Assembly: GCF_001411555.2 (NCBI RefSeq)
Contig: NC_049914.1
Location: forward strand, 13,718,798 to 13,782,797
From: Juglans regia
Taxonomy: Eukaryota > Streptophyta > Magnoliopsida > Fagales > Juglandaceae
Direction of reading: 5' to 3'
Length of the DNA: 64,000 nucleotides
A program made the position numbers and the translations under genes. Positions within the stretch are counted from its first letter, which is position 1. Every line of letters starts with the position of its first letter. Under the pieces are notes generated by a model that did not search any database, was not told the origin of the DNA, and saw only the letters and a program-made list of their open reading frames with translations. Below, one piece after another: positions 35,537-48,399 of the stretch.

Positions 35537-36971
35537 TGATTACTTCCAAACTATTACTCCCAAGTGTAAAAATGAACTAGTTGAAATACAAGGTAGCACC
35601 AAGGTCATCTCCACAGGGACAAGAGAAGTTCCAGCCAATTAATTGTATGCAAAGATTCAGATATGAAATTAGTTTGGATGATATGTCAAGTGGGAAACAA
35701 TTTTGTATGAAAAGGAGTAAACAAACCAAGAAACGTTATATTCACAAAGGAGGATCTGTTGCTATTGACATGTATGGTTGATTTTCTAGAATGCCTTGGT
35801 TTTGAATATTTCTTTTTGGAAAGGAAATGGACTAAACCAGAGTAATTCAAATCTGAATAAAATAAACTATTCGACTCATGACAACCAACTGAAATTTAAA
35901 CTTCACCCTAATGTAAACAAAGTTAAATGGACAATAAAGTAATTACAGATTTCGTGGAAACAATTTTTCAAACACTTGGGTTGCGATTTTATACCTTCTT
36001 TTAACTCCACATATCACCAAGATTTCTAGGTACTACTCTCCTTTTATTAATCCGATCAAGGTATTAACAAAATGCAATTTGAAGAACAAAAACTCAGAGA
36101 TCATGTACCAAGGCTTTAAAAGAATTTATCACTAATCATCAACCAATTTTCACTTTATCACTTGGCTGAGAGAGACACCTCGATTAATTCAAGGTTCTGT
36201 TGTGCCTAGTATCAACAGCAGAACAGGAATAAGAACAAGTGCATCCAACAGAAACCCATTCACAGAAACTTGATTTCAGATATAGTGAAATATGTAAATC
36301 AAGATCTATAGAAATCCAACAATCATAAGGAGCAAAGGAAAGTTTTACCACAACCGAGGCTACAGATTTAGTCTAAATTTACCATTATCAACATCAAATA
36401 TCAACAAAATGAAAAACTCTAGAAACTTTGGAAAACTCCTGAAATATAAAATAAGTGAAAGAAATTGTATGCTAACTGACTCCCTCTCTCTGGCATTTTC
36501 CCATTCTTTATACCCATTTCCTATTGCTATTTCTCTCTCTTTGCCACGGAATTTCCCTTCTTCGTTGCTCTCGTAACCGTTTTCTTTTTCCTTTCTTTCT
36601 TTTGTTTTTTTTCTTCTACTTTTCGTAACACTTTAGATTCTTTCATTCTTCTCCTATTAGCAGACGTGGGCCTCAATTTTGATGTGAATGAGTTATGAAT
36701 AAAGTAAACCTTATGCAAACGAGGGCCTCAATCTAGCTTTGCTATGTTATGAATAAAGTAAGCCTTATTGCAAATGTGGGCCCCAACCTATAATACACTC
36801 AATGAGAATTAAAAACGGAGCCCAAGTCTATTTTTATTGTGTAATCAGTCTTTACACATGTCAACTAGCCCAACTGTCATGCATTGTTTATTAAATACTC
36901 TTTTTGCAAATAAAATTTATTTAATCAACTGTAATAAGAGTACTTAAAATAGCGTTATTTCCCTTTTATCA
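35537..36971 (-). repeat. 5' LTR of the Athila element
   Basis: On the minus strand it begins TGATAAAAGGG at 36971 and ends GTAATCA at 35537, about 1.43 kb. Its first half is duplicated at 28163-28841. The base run after 36971 begins AGATG, a possible target-site copy whose partner was deleted. Confidence 0.88.
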
Positions 36972-37050
36972 AGATGCAACCTGGAAAGCTTATCGCGAAA
37001 CTTGGGTGTCTGCAATAATCATTCCATTAACAGTTGCAGCTTCCATGAGA
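36972..37050 (+). other. Short coding-like stretch of unknown origin
   Basis: In one frame this reads DATWKAYRETWVSAIIIP, then LTVAASM, with no stop until the AT run at 37051. It resembles a gene fragment interrupted by the Athila insertion, but there is no splice donor and I do not recognise a family. It may be chance. Confidence 0.25.
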
Positions 37051-37090
37051 TATATATATATATATATAATCTATATATATATATATATAT
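37051..37090. repeat. (AT)n microsatellite
   Basis: Two blocks of AT/TA dinucleotides separated by ATCT. Confidence 0.9.
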
Positions 37091-37347
37091 GTCGACGCAA
37101 ATAGTATGGTGGATATTAATTGCTTTCTATTAACAGTTGAGCACTACTATTATTTTAGGATACAAGACTTTATTTCTGACTTGCAGCGATGCCGGCCTAT
37201 ATAATCAGCAAGCGATTGGAGGTCAATTTGATACATTAACATTGTCAAAAAGAACATAAGATGATACAAAGAATTTGAGGCTCTTTTAAGTGGGAAAATA
37301 AATAAGTCATCATTTGGGGTTTGTTCTTGCTGTTTCTTGATATTGGC

Positions 37348-38559
37348 ATGAAAGCAAAAACAGCAATGGAGATGGAAGTCTTCTCATCAAGAGGTAAGAA
37401 TTAAGAAACTAAGAGAATCGTTGCTGTCCCTTGCCATCACTTGCCACTTGCATTAGGTTCTCACATATATTATTTCTTCGTCAATTTGGATATAATGCAG
37501 CTACAAGTGGTCGACTAGCTAGCTAGCTAAGAGTCGTAGAAGCAGTTATTGGTTTCAGATTAGTGCTAAGAAAAAAATTATTCAGAACCCACGAAACCAT
37601 TAAATCCAACAGAATTATTTTATCTATATATCTCACATATAAATAGTACTAAGCTACTTGTAAAGTAAATTTTGCAGAAAATTTAAACATTTATTACTAT
37701 GCTGGAACGTCACTGTAGTACGTACTTGATTTATTTCTGTTGGTTTTAACTACTACTAGCTAATTATTACCAGCTAATTAATTTAGCTAAGGTGGAATTC
37801 CTGTTTATGATGCCACTAAGGACCAACTTCATGATTTTTTCTTAAAACAATATTAATGAATGGTATATTATATGCATCCCACTTAACGCTGCCTCCTTTG
37901 GTGGAGAGCCCATCATTAAATTTATATAGATCTGATACTGTCAGTCACATAGCCCTATTAATATTCCTACTGCGTGCAAACATTGCTTAAATCTCTCCTT
38001 CCTTCCTCGTGAACTTGTGCACCATTTTTCTCTCCTGCTGTTGTAATTAAGAAGGTTTCGAAGTATCACTCGGTTCCCAAATGGTATAGATATGATGGTA
38101 AAATTAAACCCTTCTTCTTTTTCATTTTTTGTCACTTTGTTATACCAAAATAATTGTGAAATTATATATGCTTGCTAGCTAGCTAGTTCTCTGATGATCC
38201 CTTGCACGAATTCGAGTTTTTGCATGTGGGGTTTAATTAATTAATTAATTCCTTTTGACCTGATTTTATTTTTTCTTGAGAAACAGGGAAAGCAAAGACC
38301 AAGCTCAAGAATAACGAGGTTTGTAGCAGTTGCCCTTTTCCTTATGATGATTATCATCACTTGCTTGGCTGCCGACAGGAAGGTTTTAATGGCCAAAATG
38401 ATCATGAATAAGGCCGAAGATAGAAATCTGAGTGAAGAAAATGAAAAAGGAGATGTTAGGTATGGTATTGCTGTAAGGAGTGTGAACAACCATCATCACA
38501 TCCCTAGGGAGGATTTTAACAACTCTGGTGGTGGCGGTAGCAATGGTGGTGTGAATTAA
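37348..38559 (+). CDS. Candidate small secreted-peptide gene, two exons (tentative)
   Basis: The last exon (about 38287-38559) follows a good acceptor, TTTTTTCTTGAGAAACAG. It reads RFVAVALFLMMIIITCLAA, a secretion-signal-like hydrophobic run, then a charged central part (MNKAEDRNLSEENEKGD), then NNHHHIPREDFNN and a short glycine-rich tail ending GGVN at 38559. This layout, with a short conserved-looking motif near the C-terminus, is typical of plant signalling-peptide precursors. A possible first exon runs from ATG 37348 (MKAKTAMEMEVFSSR) to a donor AG|GTAAG at 37394. Joined as drawn, that exon leaves one extra base and the frame would shift, so exon 1 may be non-coding, or start or splice sites may differ. 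The first in-frame ATG of the last exon is 38344, which shortens the signal. I cannot assign a named peptide family. It is the only host-like gene in the window. Confidence 0.45.
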
Positions 38560-38649
38560 TAGAAGTACTGGGTAAACATCTGTAGTAGTATTTAAATATT
38601 TGTCGGATGCATTACAAGTTATATGCACAATATATACATATCTACATAT

Positions 38650-38688
<39 letters not shown>

Positions 38689-40218
38689 AGTTACATGCTC
38701 AGGCTCTGATGTTGTAGTACTGCTATTCCTAATATTACTCTGTATTAGGGTTGTTGGTTATAGTTATAATCATATGCTTGATTTTTAATCAGATGATGGT
38801 ATATATATCTTGGGAGCAGTGCTACTCTGCCGCTGAGTAGTACCGCTCATTCATACCGCTAGTTACTTTTATAATTTATAATTTTTATTTTTTTACTTAC
38901 ATTTTTTTTAATATACTTAAATAGTTTAAAAAAATTAAAAAAAAAATACACCAATATTCTTAAAATTATTTCCTTAATCATTAAGTTAAAAAAAATTTTA
39001 AATTTATTTTTTACCAAGCAGTCAAATAGATGGGTCAAGTTTGGTGGGCATATATAGTAGCTTTTTCCATATCTTGGTTATTAGCTAGCTGGATGCATGA
39101 GCGAATTGGTTCCAACGTACGTACTCGATCGGCCTGTATATCTGCATGAGTCGAACCTTCATGATTTTTTTATCACGTTATCCTTGCTAGCTAGTTGCAA
39201 CGATTATCAACATGAGTTCAAAATTAGTATATAATTTAACAATTCTATCGACAATATCAGATGTTTGTCATGATTTAATTCATGTGGCCGGAAGCTAAAA
39301 TATATATTGATTGGCTGCTTATAAACTCTCAACGGTTTGGCGACTTGTGTTTAGAAAAGGGCACCTTGTGTGCTAGCTAGCTAGTTGTCATTCACCAGGA
39401 CGGCAGAAAATCTTTTGAATTTACAGTCTCAAGTGAAAGTGGAAGATCCTAGATATATTTATATATATTTGAAGTGCAGTGATTTAGAATTAAAAATGGA
39501 AAATATAACATTAAATAAGATTGAGAATTGAATAGTAAAAAACATAGAAATATTAAATAATATTTTTCTTTACAAATAATAAAAGTAAAATACAAAATAT
39601 AATCGAATTTCTTAAACAACATTCAGATGATAGTATCGTTCGCGAAATTTGAACTCCGTACCTCCTCAGTCAGGGTATCAACCTTATTGTTGAGGATACC
39701 TACACAATGGGCGATCTTAGAGACAGACGCCTCTGTAGTCGCGAGCGACCGATCTGTCTACATGCAGTACATAGAATATTGTTGCATGCGTGGGATTTTT
39801 AGGTAATATATTAAATATAAAATAAATATTGTATGACCCTCATGTACTACTTCTTATATCCATACGATCTATTTATCTCCCACTTTTGTACATGCATGAT
39901 GTGCATAGACATATATTCTTGCATGAGATCTGTCTATACGTAAACTTAATGGCATCATCAGTTACAACCAAAAAAAGATATTATCCTTAACGAGAAGATT
40001 ATGCGTATAAGACTGAATGCTAATTATTTCTCTCATTTAATCAGCCAAATTGTTATCATCATGTACATATATCTTGTATATATGACGTTGATCATCAGTC
40101 GTCCATTTACCTGTTTTAATATCAAAATGCACCAACATTCTCCTGCTTAATTATTTTAGCAATTAAAATTATGATTTTTTTTATATTAAATACAGAAAAA
40201 TAATTATGCATATGACAG
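38560..40218. other. Unique-looking intergenic DNA downstream of the peptide gene
   Basis: Contains a TA microsatellite (38657-38690), GCTAGCTAG-rich patches and AT-rich sequence. A possible MITE at about 38813-39060 starts GGGAGCAGTGCTACTCTGCC, but I found no matching inverted end. At 39640-39780 there is a GTACGGAGTTCAAATTTCGC-like phrase on the minus strand that faintly resembles a pol III B box. No credible coding frame. Confidence 0.5.
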
Positions 40219-40346
40219 CACTACAAGAGATTGGATTTTTTGAGACAAATCATTTTGTCTCAAAAAACCAAATTTCGGTCCCAAAATGTTTTTGGAGATG
40301 AAATTTTTTCATCTCTATTTTGTCTCGAAAACCCTGTCTTAAAAAG

Positions 40347-42574
40347 TGTAACACCCCGTATTTTAGTGTATTTTTACTGAATGATTATTTTTATTTATTC
40401 AAAAATTTATTCTCTTATTTTAAAATTAGTTGGATTTTTAGTGAGTTTATTTCTATGATTTTAATTTGGTGAAAATTATTTCTATATGCATTCTTAATAT
40501 TTATTTATTGTTATGCATTTAAATTGCTTTTAATATTTAAATTAATTACTGTGGGATTTAATTATTTCAATTTGACTTTACCATTGCGTTTGAATTATTT
40601 TATTGAACTTATGGTTTTAAAATCGTTTCCGTTGGATCATTTTTGTTACCCAAGTTATGAGGATTAGATCTCAATTCTTTTCCCTCTATTTTTCTTTTCC
40701 TCCTTTTCTTTTCTCTTTCTTTTCTTTATCCCCTTATTTCTCCTTCGGTTTCCTTCTCCCGCGCGCGAAGCCCAGCCCCTTCCCTCTCTCTCCCCGTGCA
40801 TCCGTCGACTTCAACGCCAGCGCCGCCGTGAGCCGGCGGTGGCCTTCACCGCCCACCCCATTGTGTTCCCCTGCCGCCGGGGACCTCACCCCACCAACCT
40901 TACCTCCATCCGCACCACCGTTAACCACCACCAACCCTTCAAGGCCGCGGCCACCATTCGCTCCAGCACCGCCGTCGCGCCACCAATGGCCATCATCTTC
41001 ACACCACTTCATCCCCGACCTCTTGGCAACCCAATGGACCCAACCCCGGCTCCGATCCGTCACCGGTGAAGCACAACCAAGCCCATCTCCGATTTCGACA
41101 TTTTTGGCCTAAAACCACCCCTTGCGCCGCCACCCACGGCAAACCGCCACCACCATTGGCTTCACCGACCTCTCTAGGCCCTACCCTACCATTTTTGAGT
41201 CTTCGTTTGTCTCCATTGAAAAGTTGGTATTTGTGACCCACGGCCACAGTGTATTTTACACTGTGGTGTTGCTCAGACGTCACCACTGGCAGCTTCGTGA
41301 TCCTTCGGAAATTGTTATATTGCACTGTAAGTATTTCTCCAAAGAATTCTTGTGAATTTAATGTATTTTTGCACTAACGCTTTTCACTGTATTTAATCTA
41401 CTGTTTGGTTTTGCCGGACTGAGTCCGAGGAGTTCGGGAGTCAGATGGATTGGTGATTGGAGTTGTTTGGTTGGATTTGATTGGTTTGTTATTGATGGTT
41501 GTGGACTAGTGTTGGTACATGTACATTTCATTATTTCATGCATGATCATGTTTGTAAAGAAAATTGGGTTTTCGTATATTGCATTCATGCTCATGTGTCA
41601 TTTGGAAAGTTATGATTTTATGTGAGAATATTTTTGGGTGCGTGTGTATTACGACCCCAAGCCGAGATGGGGCATTATCTCGGTGGAGCTCCTTTGGTTA
41701 CTCGGGAGCGGAATAAACTGAGTAACGTCCCCTGGATTGTCGCTGGGCGACAATGGGATCGGACGAGAGATTCGTGCCGACTCCGTGGTCCTTCTGCTGG
41801 CGGGGACTAGAGGATGCTTGGCTACGTACGCGCTGGGCGCGGAACTGGGCATCGCTCGTTGCGTAGTGGGTGCTTGGCTACGTATGCGCTGGGCGCGGAA
41901 CCGAGCATAGCTACGAAGCCAGGACGTGCGGATGGTCCCTAGGGGAGGCCATGGTGCATAGGTTAATAACGGATTAATTGGCTATTTTCTGGGAAAATAG
42001 TGTGCGTTGGATTTTTGTGTAAATCATTTTCTGGGAAAATGTTTTATGGTTATTTGGGCCAATGGGATTTTGGCGTGTGTTGGAAAATTGTCATTTTCGG
42101 GGAAAATGATGTTTTGAGATAAATGCATATTTTTATCATATGCATGCATGTTGGTTGCATCAAATGCATTTTATTCCTGAGAATTATTTGGGTTATACTT
42201 ACCTGCGGTACCATTCTGTAGTAACGCAGATTTTGATGCAGATGAGGAGGAGGAGGGCGAGCCTGAGGAGACGGCTCCGCCCGAGGAGTGATCTGGGATC
42301 ACTGGTTATTGTTATTTTATTTTACCCTTTTGTATTTTCGGGACATGTGTTAACTTTATTTTTGGAAGGCTGTATAACTGCTTTTAAACCTCTACTGGTC
42401 TTTAGTTTGTATTTAAATTCTGGTACTTAGTAGACTTGATTACCCGCTGCGTTTTTATTTGTACACTGTTGCATGCACACACACTGGCATTTCGTTGAGA
42501 TGTGTGACCGTGTTGTCACCATCCTGGTGTCTCGATCCCCGTGTATTTTTATAAGGGGCATTGGGGGCACCACA
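40347..42574 (+). mobile_element. Solo LTR (family 5) in the left end of the CACTA element
   Basis: Starts TGTAACACCCCGTATTTTAG, ends GGGGGCACCACA, and is flanked by AAAAG at 40342-40346 and 42575-42579. About 2.2 kb, no internal domain. It has the same pyrimidine-rich leader (40650-41240) and a GTAAGT at 41327. Two tandem copies of a GC-rich unit with GGCTACGTACGCGCTGGGCG lie at about 41814-41915. The proline-rich 151-residue frame at 40657-41112 is leader sequence and shows no family match. Confidence 0.92.
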
Positions 42575-42579
42575 AAAAG

Positions 42580-43260
42580 TTTTTGGAGAATAATATTTTC
42601 GTCTCAAAAAATTATTTTTAGGGATGAAATTGGACAGTATCAGTTGAAACTGTTCGAACGGGCTTTTTTTATAGATGAACCAATTTTGTCTCAAAAAACC
42701 ATTTGAATGTAATCCTTTCAGTTTGAACCGACACGTCCATTCAAACAATAAGAAATTTTGATTTGAACTGATAGCCATATTTGATCATGTTCAAACGGAT
42801 AGAGTGTTCAAACAAATTTTATGTGTTCGAACTAATAAATTTTTCAAATGACTTGTGTTCGAACATAAATTCTGTCCATTCAAACAAACATTTTATTTTT
42901 AGAAATTATGTCCGTTCGAACTAGATTTTGCATATTAATGTTGTTCAAAGAAATATTTTATTGTTCACACGTCCGTACGAACTGTATTTTTCAGTTGTCA
43001 TTCAAATGGGTCTGTTTTTGTTTGAATGGATATATAAATGGCAATTTACCATTCAAATTGGTTATTTACCATTCGAACACTATTTGTACCTCTATCCCAA
43101 CAAATTGTAATTCCAACAACACAATTGTTCAAATATTTTGGAACATCATAATAGAAAGACAATTAAAGAAAAAATAAATTTTAAGATTGTGGTGGTGACA
43201 TAGAGTTTTGGGACATCATTGACTGTAACTGTTCAAACACTATTTGTACCTCTATCCCCA
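42580..43260. repeat. CACTA left subterminal repeat region
   Basis: Repeated GTTCGAAC, GTTCAAAC and GTTTGAAC octamers recur every few tens of bases. Such arrays near CACTA ends are usually transposase-binding sites. Confidence 0.75.
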
Positions 43261-43267
43261 GTCTCTT

Positions 43268-44480
43268 CTACATGTTCTCTTCTAATCTCGCCTCAAAATG
43301 CACTACTTGATCTAATCGAGTCAGTAATTTTTTTTCCTTGGATCTCAATAATTCTACCTCATGTGTTGCTTCCTTCAATTCCTTAGTCTTGTCGTCATTC
43401 GATCTGGCTTGAAAAGATAATGATGATGTTGAGGATGGCTTCACGTAACATCTTAAGCCCCTCAAATATCCAGAACACGATCCAAGAACTAGAGAAAGGA
43501 TCTGAGTATCATTGACAGATGATTCATCAAATGGATCCGCAGCTGTCTCCTTAAAGGAAATCATCTTGTCCTACAAAAATAAAAAATATTAAAGTTAGTA
43601 TTTGTGACCCAAATATTATTAGACAATGGAATTAAAAAAATTTAAATTTACATAATTTGTTTCTGCTTCTTGGCTGGTACAAATACCATCACGATTTTTA
43701 TGTGCTTTAGCATACAATTGGGGCACATCATAGTTAGCAGGACTTTCTTCTTCCTACAAATAGAAAATTTATATTAGAACTTAAATCTGAAAAATGTATT
43801 ATACGTTAATATTTAACAGAGACTAGAATAACTTACCATTTTTTTAGACAAACGATGAAAAGATCAAAAACCCGCATGATGATGTATCGTTAAATTTGAT
43901 CTATTTACTTTGTGCACAGCACTCCGATGGTAAAAAAAAAATATTATGTCTATATATTAAATACATCTATCACATACTATTAAAAAATGATAGCAGCAAA
44001 ATTATCTAATAAGCAGGATCTTCAATTATATCACAAACATTCTCACATTCGAATGGTGGCATTGCTTGGAATGGATTTTTTTTCACGCCTTTGTTTTAGT
44101 ACTGACCTTCTGATAATGTGCATAGCATTGACCTTTTGATATCAATTCCTCAACCATTAGTTGATCCTCTCGTCAGCAAAAATTAAGTTCAAACTCGTTT
44201 TTTCAAAAATTATAAACAATTAGTATAAATACAAAGTAACTTTAAATTAACATGTTATACTTAGTTTCTAGGGATGTAGCTTATTACCAAGTAACAAATT
44301 TTGATGTGGTCTTTCACATCTTGGGGAACTTTAGCTCAAGAGGAAGTAGCCACCAGTTCATACGTGCAAGTAAGCGTACCAACATAAGAAGTAATCCACA
44401 TTGCCCAATCTTCGGAGCCACCAGTGTGATCATCTAGAATATCAATTTTAATTTTACCCTCTTTCCTTACTTTCTCTATG
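43268..44480 (-). pseudogene. CACTA TnpA-like gene (Transposase_24 / Ptta family)
   Basis: Minus-strand pieces in order: WITSYVGTLT and TYELVATSS near 44380, a conserved VHKVNRSNLTIHHHAGF near 43900, then LSLVLGSCSGYLRGLRCYVK at 43490 and a coiled-coil tail with LRSKEKKLLTRLDQVVHFEA. These match the Ptta/En/Spm proteins that accompany CACTA transposases and bind subterminal repeats. The gene is interrupted by probable introns and stops, and exon limits are not resolved. Confidence 0.72.
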
Positions 44481-44830
44481 CATACACCCCTTGCAGTGCC
44501 TCAACCTCGGCATTGGCTTACAATAGCTATATATACAGTAATTAAAACAAATATTTTAATGAAATTACTTTATTTTATAGATAAATATTACTTGAATTGA
44601 GCATTAAATGTGGTCTTTAATTTGATAAAATACCTTATTTTGGATCTGGTGATGTTTGCCCACTATTGATGTTAGGTGAACCACACGGGGAGTCGGTAAT
44701 GGATGGAGATGGCACATGTATTGCTTTGCGTTTGGGAGGCATATCGGTTTGAAATTATAATAAATTATTATTTGAACAAATGTTATGGATATTGATAAGA
44801 ATGATACTTACACAAATATATGCTCGAAAT

Positions 44831-45500
44831 TCATTCACTATCATTTTTGCTAGACCAGTCACCTGCATCCTCACTAGACACTTCAGTTGATTCATCTTCT
44901 TCCAACATTTCACCCTCAATTACTTCGGGTTGAACATCTTCTCTACGTAATGGGACCATGCCATATTGGCTTAGATCAACAAATAGATCGATGCCTAATT
45001 CGTTTTCTTGATATGCTTCTTCATTTGCTGGACTATCAACTTCTTCATGTGGTTCATCTGCCTCTGGAATGTAATCATATATATTGATTGGTGCAAACTT
45101 CTCCACTACTCGCCATGGGCTCCTATACTCCTGATCATCTAAATAAAAAACTTGATTCGCTTGGCAAGCGAGAACGAAATGATCATCCTCATACCATGTG
45201 CAAGATGTATTGACACTCACAAAATATTCATCGTTACGCATGCCGAACCTAGGATTTGAGACATCCCACCATCCCACCAATTACATTTAAACAACCAGAA
45301 CATATATCCCCCCACATACTTTAATGCTATGATATCTTCATCAATTCCGTAGAAGTCAATGTTATCATCCCCACAATTCCCTTCGACTATAACCCCACAA
45401 TTTTGAGTTTTCTTATATCGTTCTCTATCAGTTATGTAAAATCTATATCCGCACACCAAACGTCCTGAGTATTCATGGCCTACCTAGATGGACCACATAC
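44831..45500 (-). pseudogene. DUF4216-type C-terminal domain of CACTA transposase
   Basis: From 45459: VCGYRFYITDRERYKKTQNC, DFYGIDEDIIALKYVGGYMF and WLFKCNWWDGG. After a frameshift near 45240 it continues FGMRNDEYFVSVNTSCTWYE, DHFVLACQANQVFYLDDQ and WRVVEKFAPINIYDYIPEAD, then an acidic tail. The YVFKCDWFD and QVFYLDD-type phrases are typical of DUF4216, found C-terminal to Tnp2 domains. Confidence 0.85.
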
Positions 45501-45899
45501 CAGAGTATACAGTTCTGGTGAGATTTCTTCTGAATTTTCATCATATTTCAATACAACCTATATTAATAAATATTATTATAGTTATATCAATGTTAGATAG
45601 AAAAAAAGTGGAGTTTAGTGGTATGAAGTTCATATTATAAGATGGAGCTTTACAGTAATACCATATGTTCAAACTACGAGACGAATTCCTCTTTTTACGT
45701 CTTTTTTACTTTAGTTTCACCATTTGTGCGATGTAGTTGTATATGTTTGTTGCGCATGTTCATGTGAACTATTAATTTATATCAAGTTATACTATATTAT
45801 TATACATAAACTTAAAGATAATATTGATTTAGAGAATCGTCACTAACCTTAAGCAGTGATCAATCTCTGTGCAGTTATTCAAGACATACCATCAAGCTC

Positions 45900-47720
45900 T
45901 TTCACACACTTACCCACATAGGCATAGCCCCCTTGTGCACCTATGGGACGTACTATTTGGGAAAACACGGAAAATGCCGATGAGACTCCCATTTGTCCAC
46001 CTTCATAATTTCGATCCGGTCTCGTAAATCTAATATCAACTCCACGGAAATACATTGAACAAAAGGTATGCCACTCTTTATCTATGTATGACTATGCAAT
46101 CAAACCTTCCGGATGAGTTTTATTCCCCACATATCACTTAAGTTTTCTCAAAAACCATTCAATAGGATACATTCATTTATACAGAACCGGGCCAGGACTA
46201 AAGCCTCATGAGGTAGGTGCACAGCCTAATGAACCAGTACATCAAAGAATGAAGGCGGGTACAAACTCTCTAATTTGCACAATATCATTGCAATGTTAGT
46301 TTCCATTTTTAACAATGCATCAACTTTCAACGTTCTACTACAAATGTCCCTGAAAAATTCCCTCAATTCTATGAGAGTTGTACGAATATCTTGAGTAAGC
46401 TTTCCACGCACACCAACCGGCAATAAACACTTCAAAAATACATGACAGTAGTGACTTTTAAGACCAGTTATCTTCCAATCATATGTTCAAACACATCTTG
46501 ATATGTTTGAAGCATAGCCATCAGGTAATTTGATTGTTATGAACCAATCACAGAATTTATTTCTCTCATCATTTGAAAGTGTATACCATCCAATGGTCAT
46601 ATAGGCTGACGACAGATTATCTTGCAAATACAACTCCAGTCTTATCCCCAACACCTTTAAATCTTTACGAGAATTAGTTGTATCTTTTGTCTTCCTTTTA
46701 TTGACATCAGAGTGCCCAATATACTCTCACATATATTTTTCTCAATGTGCATAACATCTAAATTGTGGCGCAGGGTCAAGGTAGAGCACTATGAAAACTC
46801 AAAAAAAACACTATTTTTTTTTTGTCCAATTTAACTCCGCTGCTAGTCGTTTTCTCTTTCGAACTCTTACATCTTTCCCAAATCTATTTTTCTGAAACAT
46901 CCCCTAACCCTCCCATCAAATATTGCTCTATTTGAACGTCATCTATCATCATGTGGTAAATATCAATAGTGTCCCATGAAATATAATTACCTACATTTGT
47001 CAACCACTGAGACTATGTATCTTTATTGCAAACAGGACGAGTCATTTTACCCTTTGTCCTCCACACAAACAAGTTTCTATATATTGGGAAATCATTTATT
47101 ATCCACATCACTGCAGCGTGCATCTTGAACTCCTGTGACAGGGCCGCATCATATGTACTGACACCCTGATCCCACAACTCTTTCAACTCTACAATCAATG
47201 GTTGCAGATATACATCTAATTCGTTCCCTAGTGACCTTGGCCCTAGTATCACTAACATTATCATAAAATATGGATACTTCATATACTTTCAAGGTAGCAA
47301 GTTATAGCTCATTAATATGACAAGCCAAGTACTATGAGAAGTGCTCATGTTGATACGTGGATTAAAACCATTCATTGCTAAACCAACACGTACATTGTGA
47401 GGTTCTTTGGCAAACCATAGATACTAGACGTCAAATTTTTTCCATTGTAAGGAATCTATAGGATGCGGGACGAAATTTTCATTTTAGACTCTTTCTGTGT
47501 GATGCCAAGACATGTCTTTCATAGTCAACGAGAATGTAAACAATCTTTGAAATCGAGGAATTAACAAAAAATGTATTAACACTTTTTAGGGTACATTACG
47601 TTTATCAGATGTCCATCTTGACTCATGACACACTGGACATAAATGAAATTTGGTATATTGCTGCCAAAAGAGAACAAAATCATTTTTACAAGCGTGGATG
47701 ATATTATAATCAAATCCTAG
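45900..47720 (-). pseudogene. Tnp2 transposase core of the CACTA element (Transposase_21)
   Basis: The clearest stretch (47282-47013) reads GPRSLGNELDVYLQPLIVEL, LKELWDQGVSTYDAALSQEF and MHAAVMWIINDFPIYRNLF. It is the central Tnp2 region (usually PGPKSPGNDIDVYLQPLIDE with WTINDFPAYG). Downstream pieces, such as MKCLLPVGVRGKLTQDIRTT at 46435, match the region before the C-terminus (LLPVAIRGILPKPVR). Stops and frameshifts separate the pieces over 1.8 kb; the transposase is inactive. Confidence 0.87.
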
Positions 47721-47723
47721 CCC

Positions 47724-48330
47724 TCACCATGAAAGCCTCTTTAAATTATGAGGTACTATGTTATCCAGAGGGAGAGCCTCTTTAAATAATTCTAACAACA
47801 TGTCGACGGCCTTGACAGAAATATGACAAATAAACTTAATATGGAGCGACCTCACCATGAAAGACAACTTGCAATGTCGGGGGCACCCCTCGTACAACTC
47901 TTGTTGTGCATCCTCCCACAGTCTTCCAAAGTTTCTATTTCCCTCAAATGATTGGGTAGATGTTTCTTCTCTATCCCTTGTCCCAAATATTCCTACACCC
48001 AGATCGCCTAACATCTCAGTCATATCCTCTCCAACATTATCACTGTCATTAGAAGCATCCACATTTATGTCAGCCATATCGATGTCATTACCTTCCTCCA
48101 TTTGATTGGACTGACTGCTAAATCTAACTCCTTTAGAAAATGGTTTACCATGTAAGACCCAAGGTGGGTATTTAGGATCGATTCCATTTACAAATAAATG
48201 ATCCTCCACTACCACCAAATTATAAGAACTAAGATTTTTGCACTTCTTACACGGACATCTTATAAATCCTCGACTTTCAACACTCATGCGAGCAAGCTCC
48301 CTAAAAAACTTCACCCCTTGTGCATACTCC
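47724..48330 (-). pseudogene. Transposase-associated domain, N-terminus of CACTA transposase
   Basis: Reads MKFFRELARMSVESRGFIRC, then PCKKCKNLSSYNLVVVEDHL and NGIDPKYPPWVLHGKP. The paired Cys and the YxxWxxHGE-like phrase define the N-terminal domain of plant CACTA transposases. An acidic linker and a segment with EGCPRHCKLSFMVRSLHIKF lead toward the Tnp2 core. This is the longest open frame of the element, 196 codons. Confidence 0.87.
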
Positions 48331-48399
48331 TTATATTCTCACCCAAGTCTATCTCCCAACTCTTATCCATTGTATTTTCGTTACTCTTCGGCTATCTAT

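Larger units (their letters stand above)
28163..36971 (-). mobile_element. Athila-type Ty3/Gypsy retrotransposon, minus strand, 3' LTR truncated
   Basis: Reading from 36971 downward: 5' LTR, tRNA-Asp-type primer site, gag, protease, RT, RNase H, integrase, non-coding tail, polypurine tract, truncated 3' LTR. RT and gag phrases (CNAPTTFQRCM, YSNTYNSGWRNHPNFGWR) are characteristic of the Athila lineage. All genes carry stops or frameshifts. A chromodomain is absent, as expected for this lineage. Confidence 0.92.

Noticed and set aside
38813..39060. Possible MITE starting GGGAGCAGTGCTACTC
   Set aside because: No matching inverted end or target duplication was found.
39640..39780. Possible tRNA-derived SINE
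   Set aside because: Only a weak B-box-like phrase; no A box at the right distance, no tail and no duplication.
40657..41325. Proline-rich frame of 151 residues and antisense glycine-rich frames
   Set aside because: Leader of a solo LTR with target duplications at both ends; not a gene.
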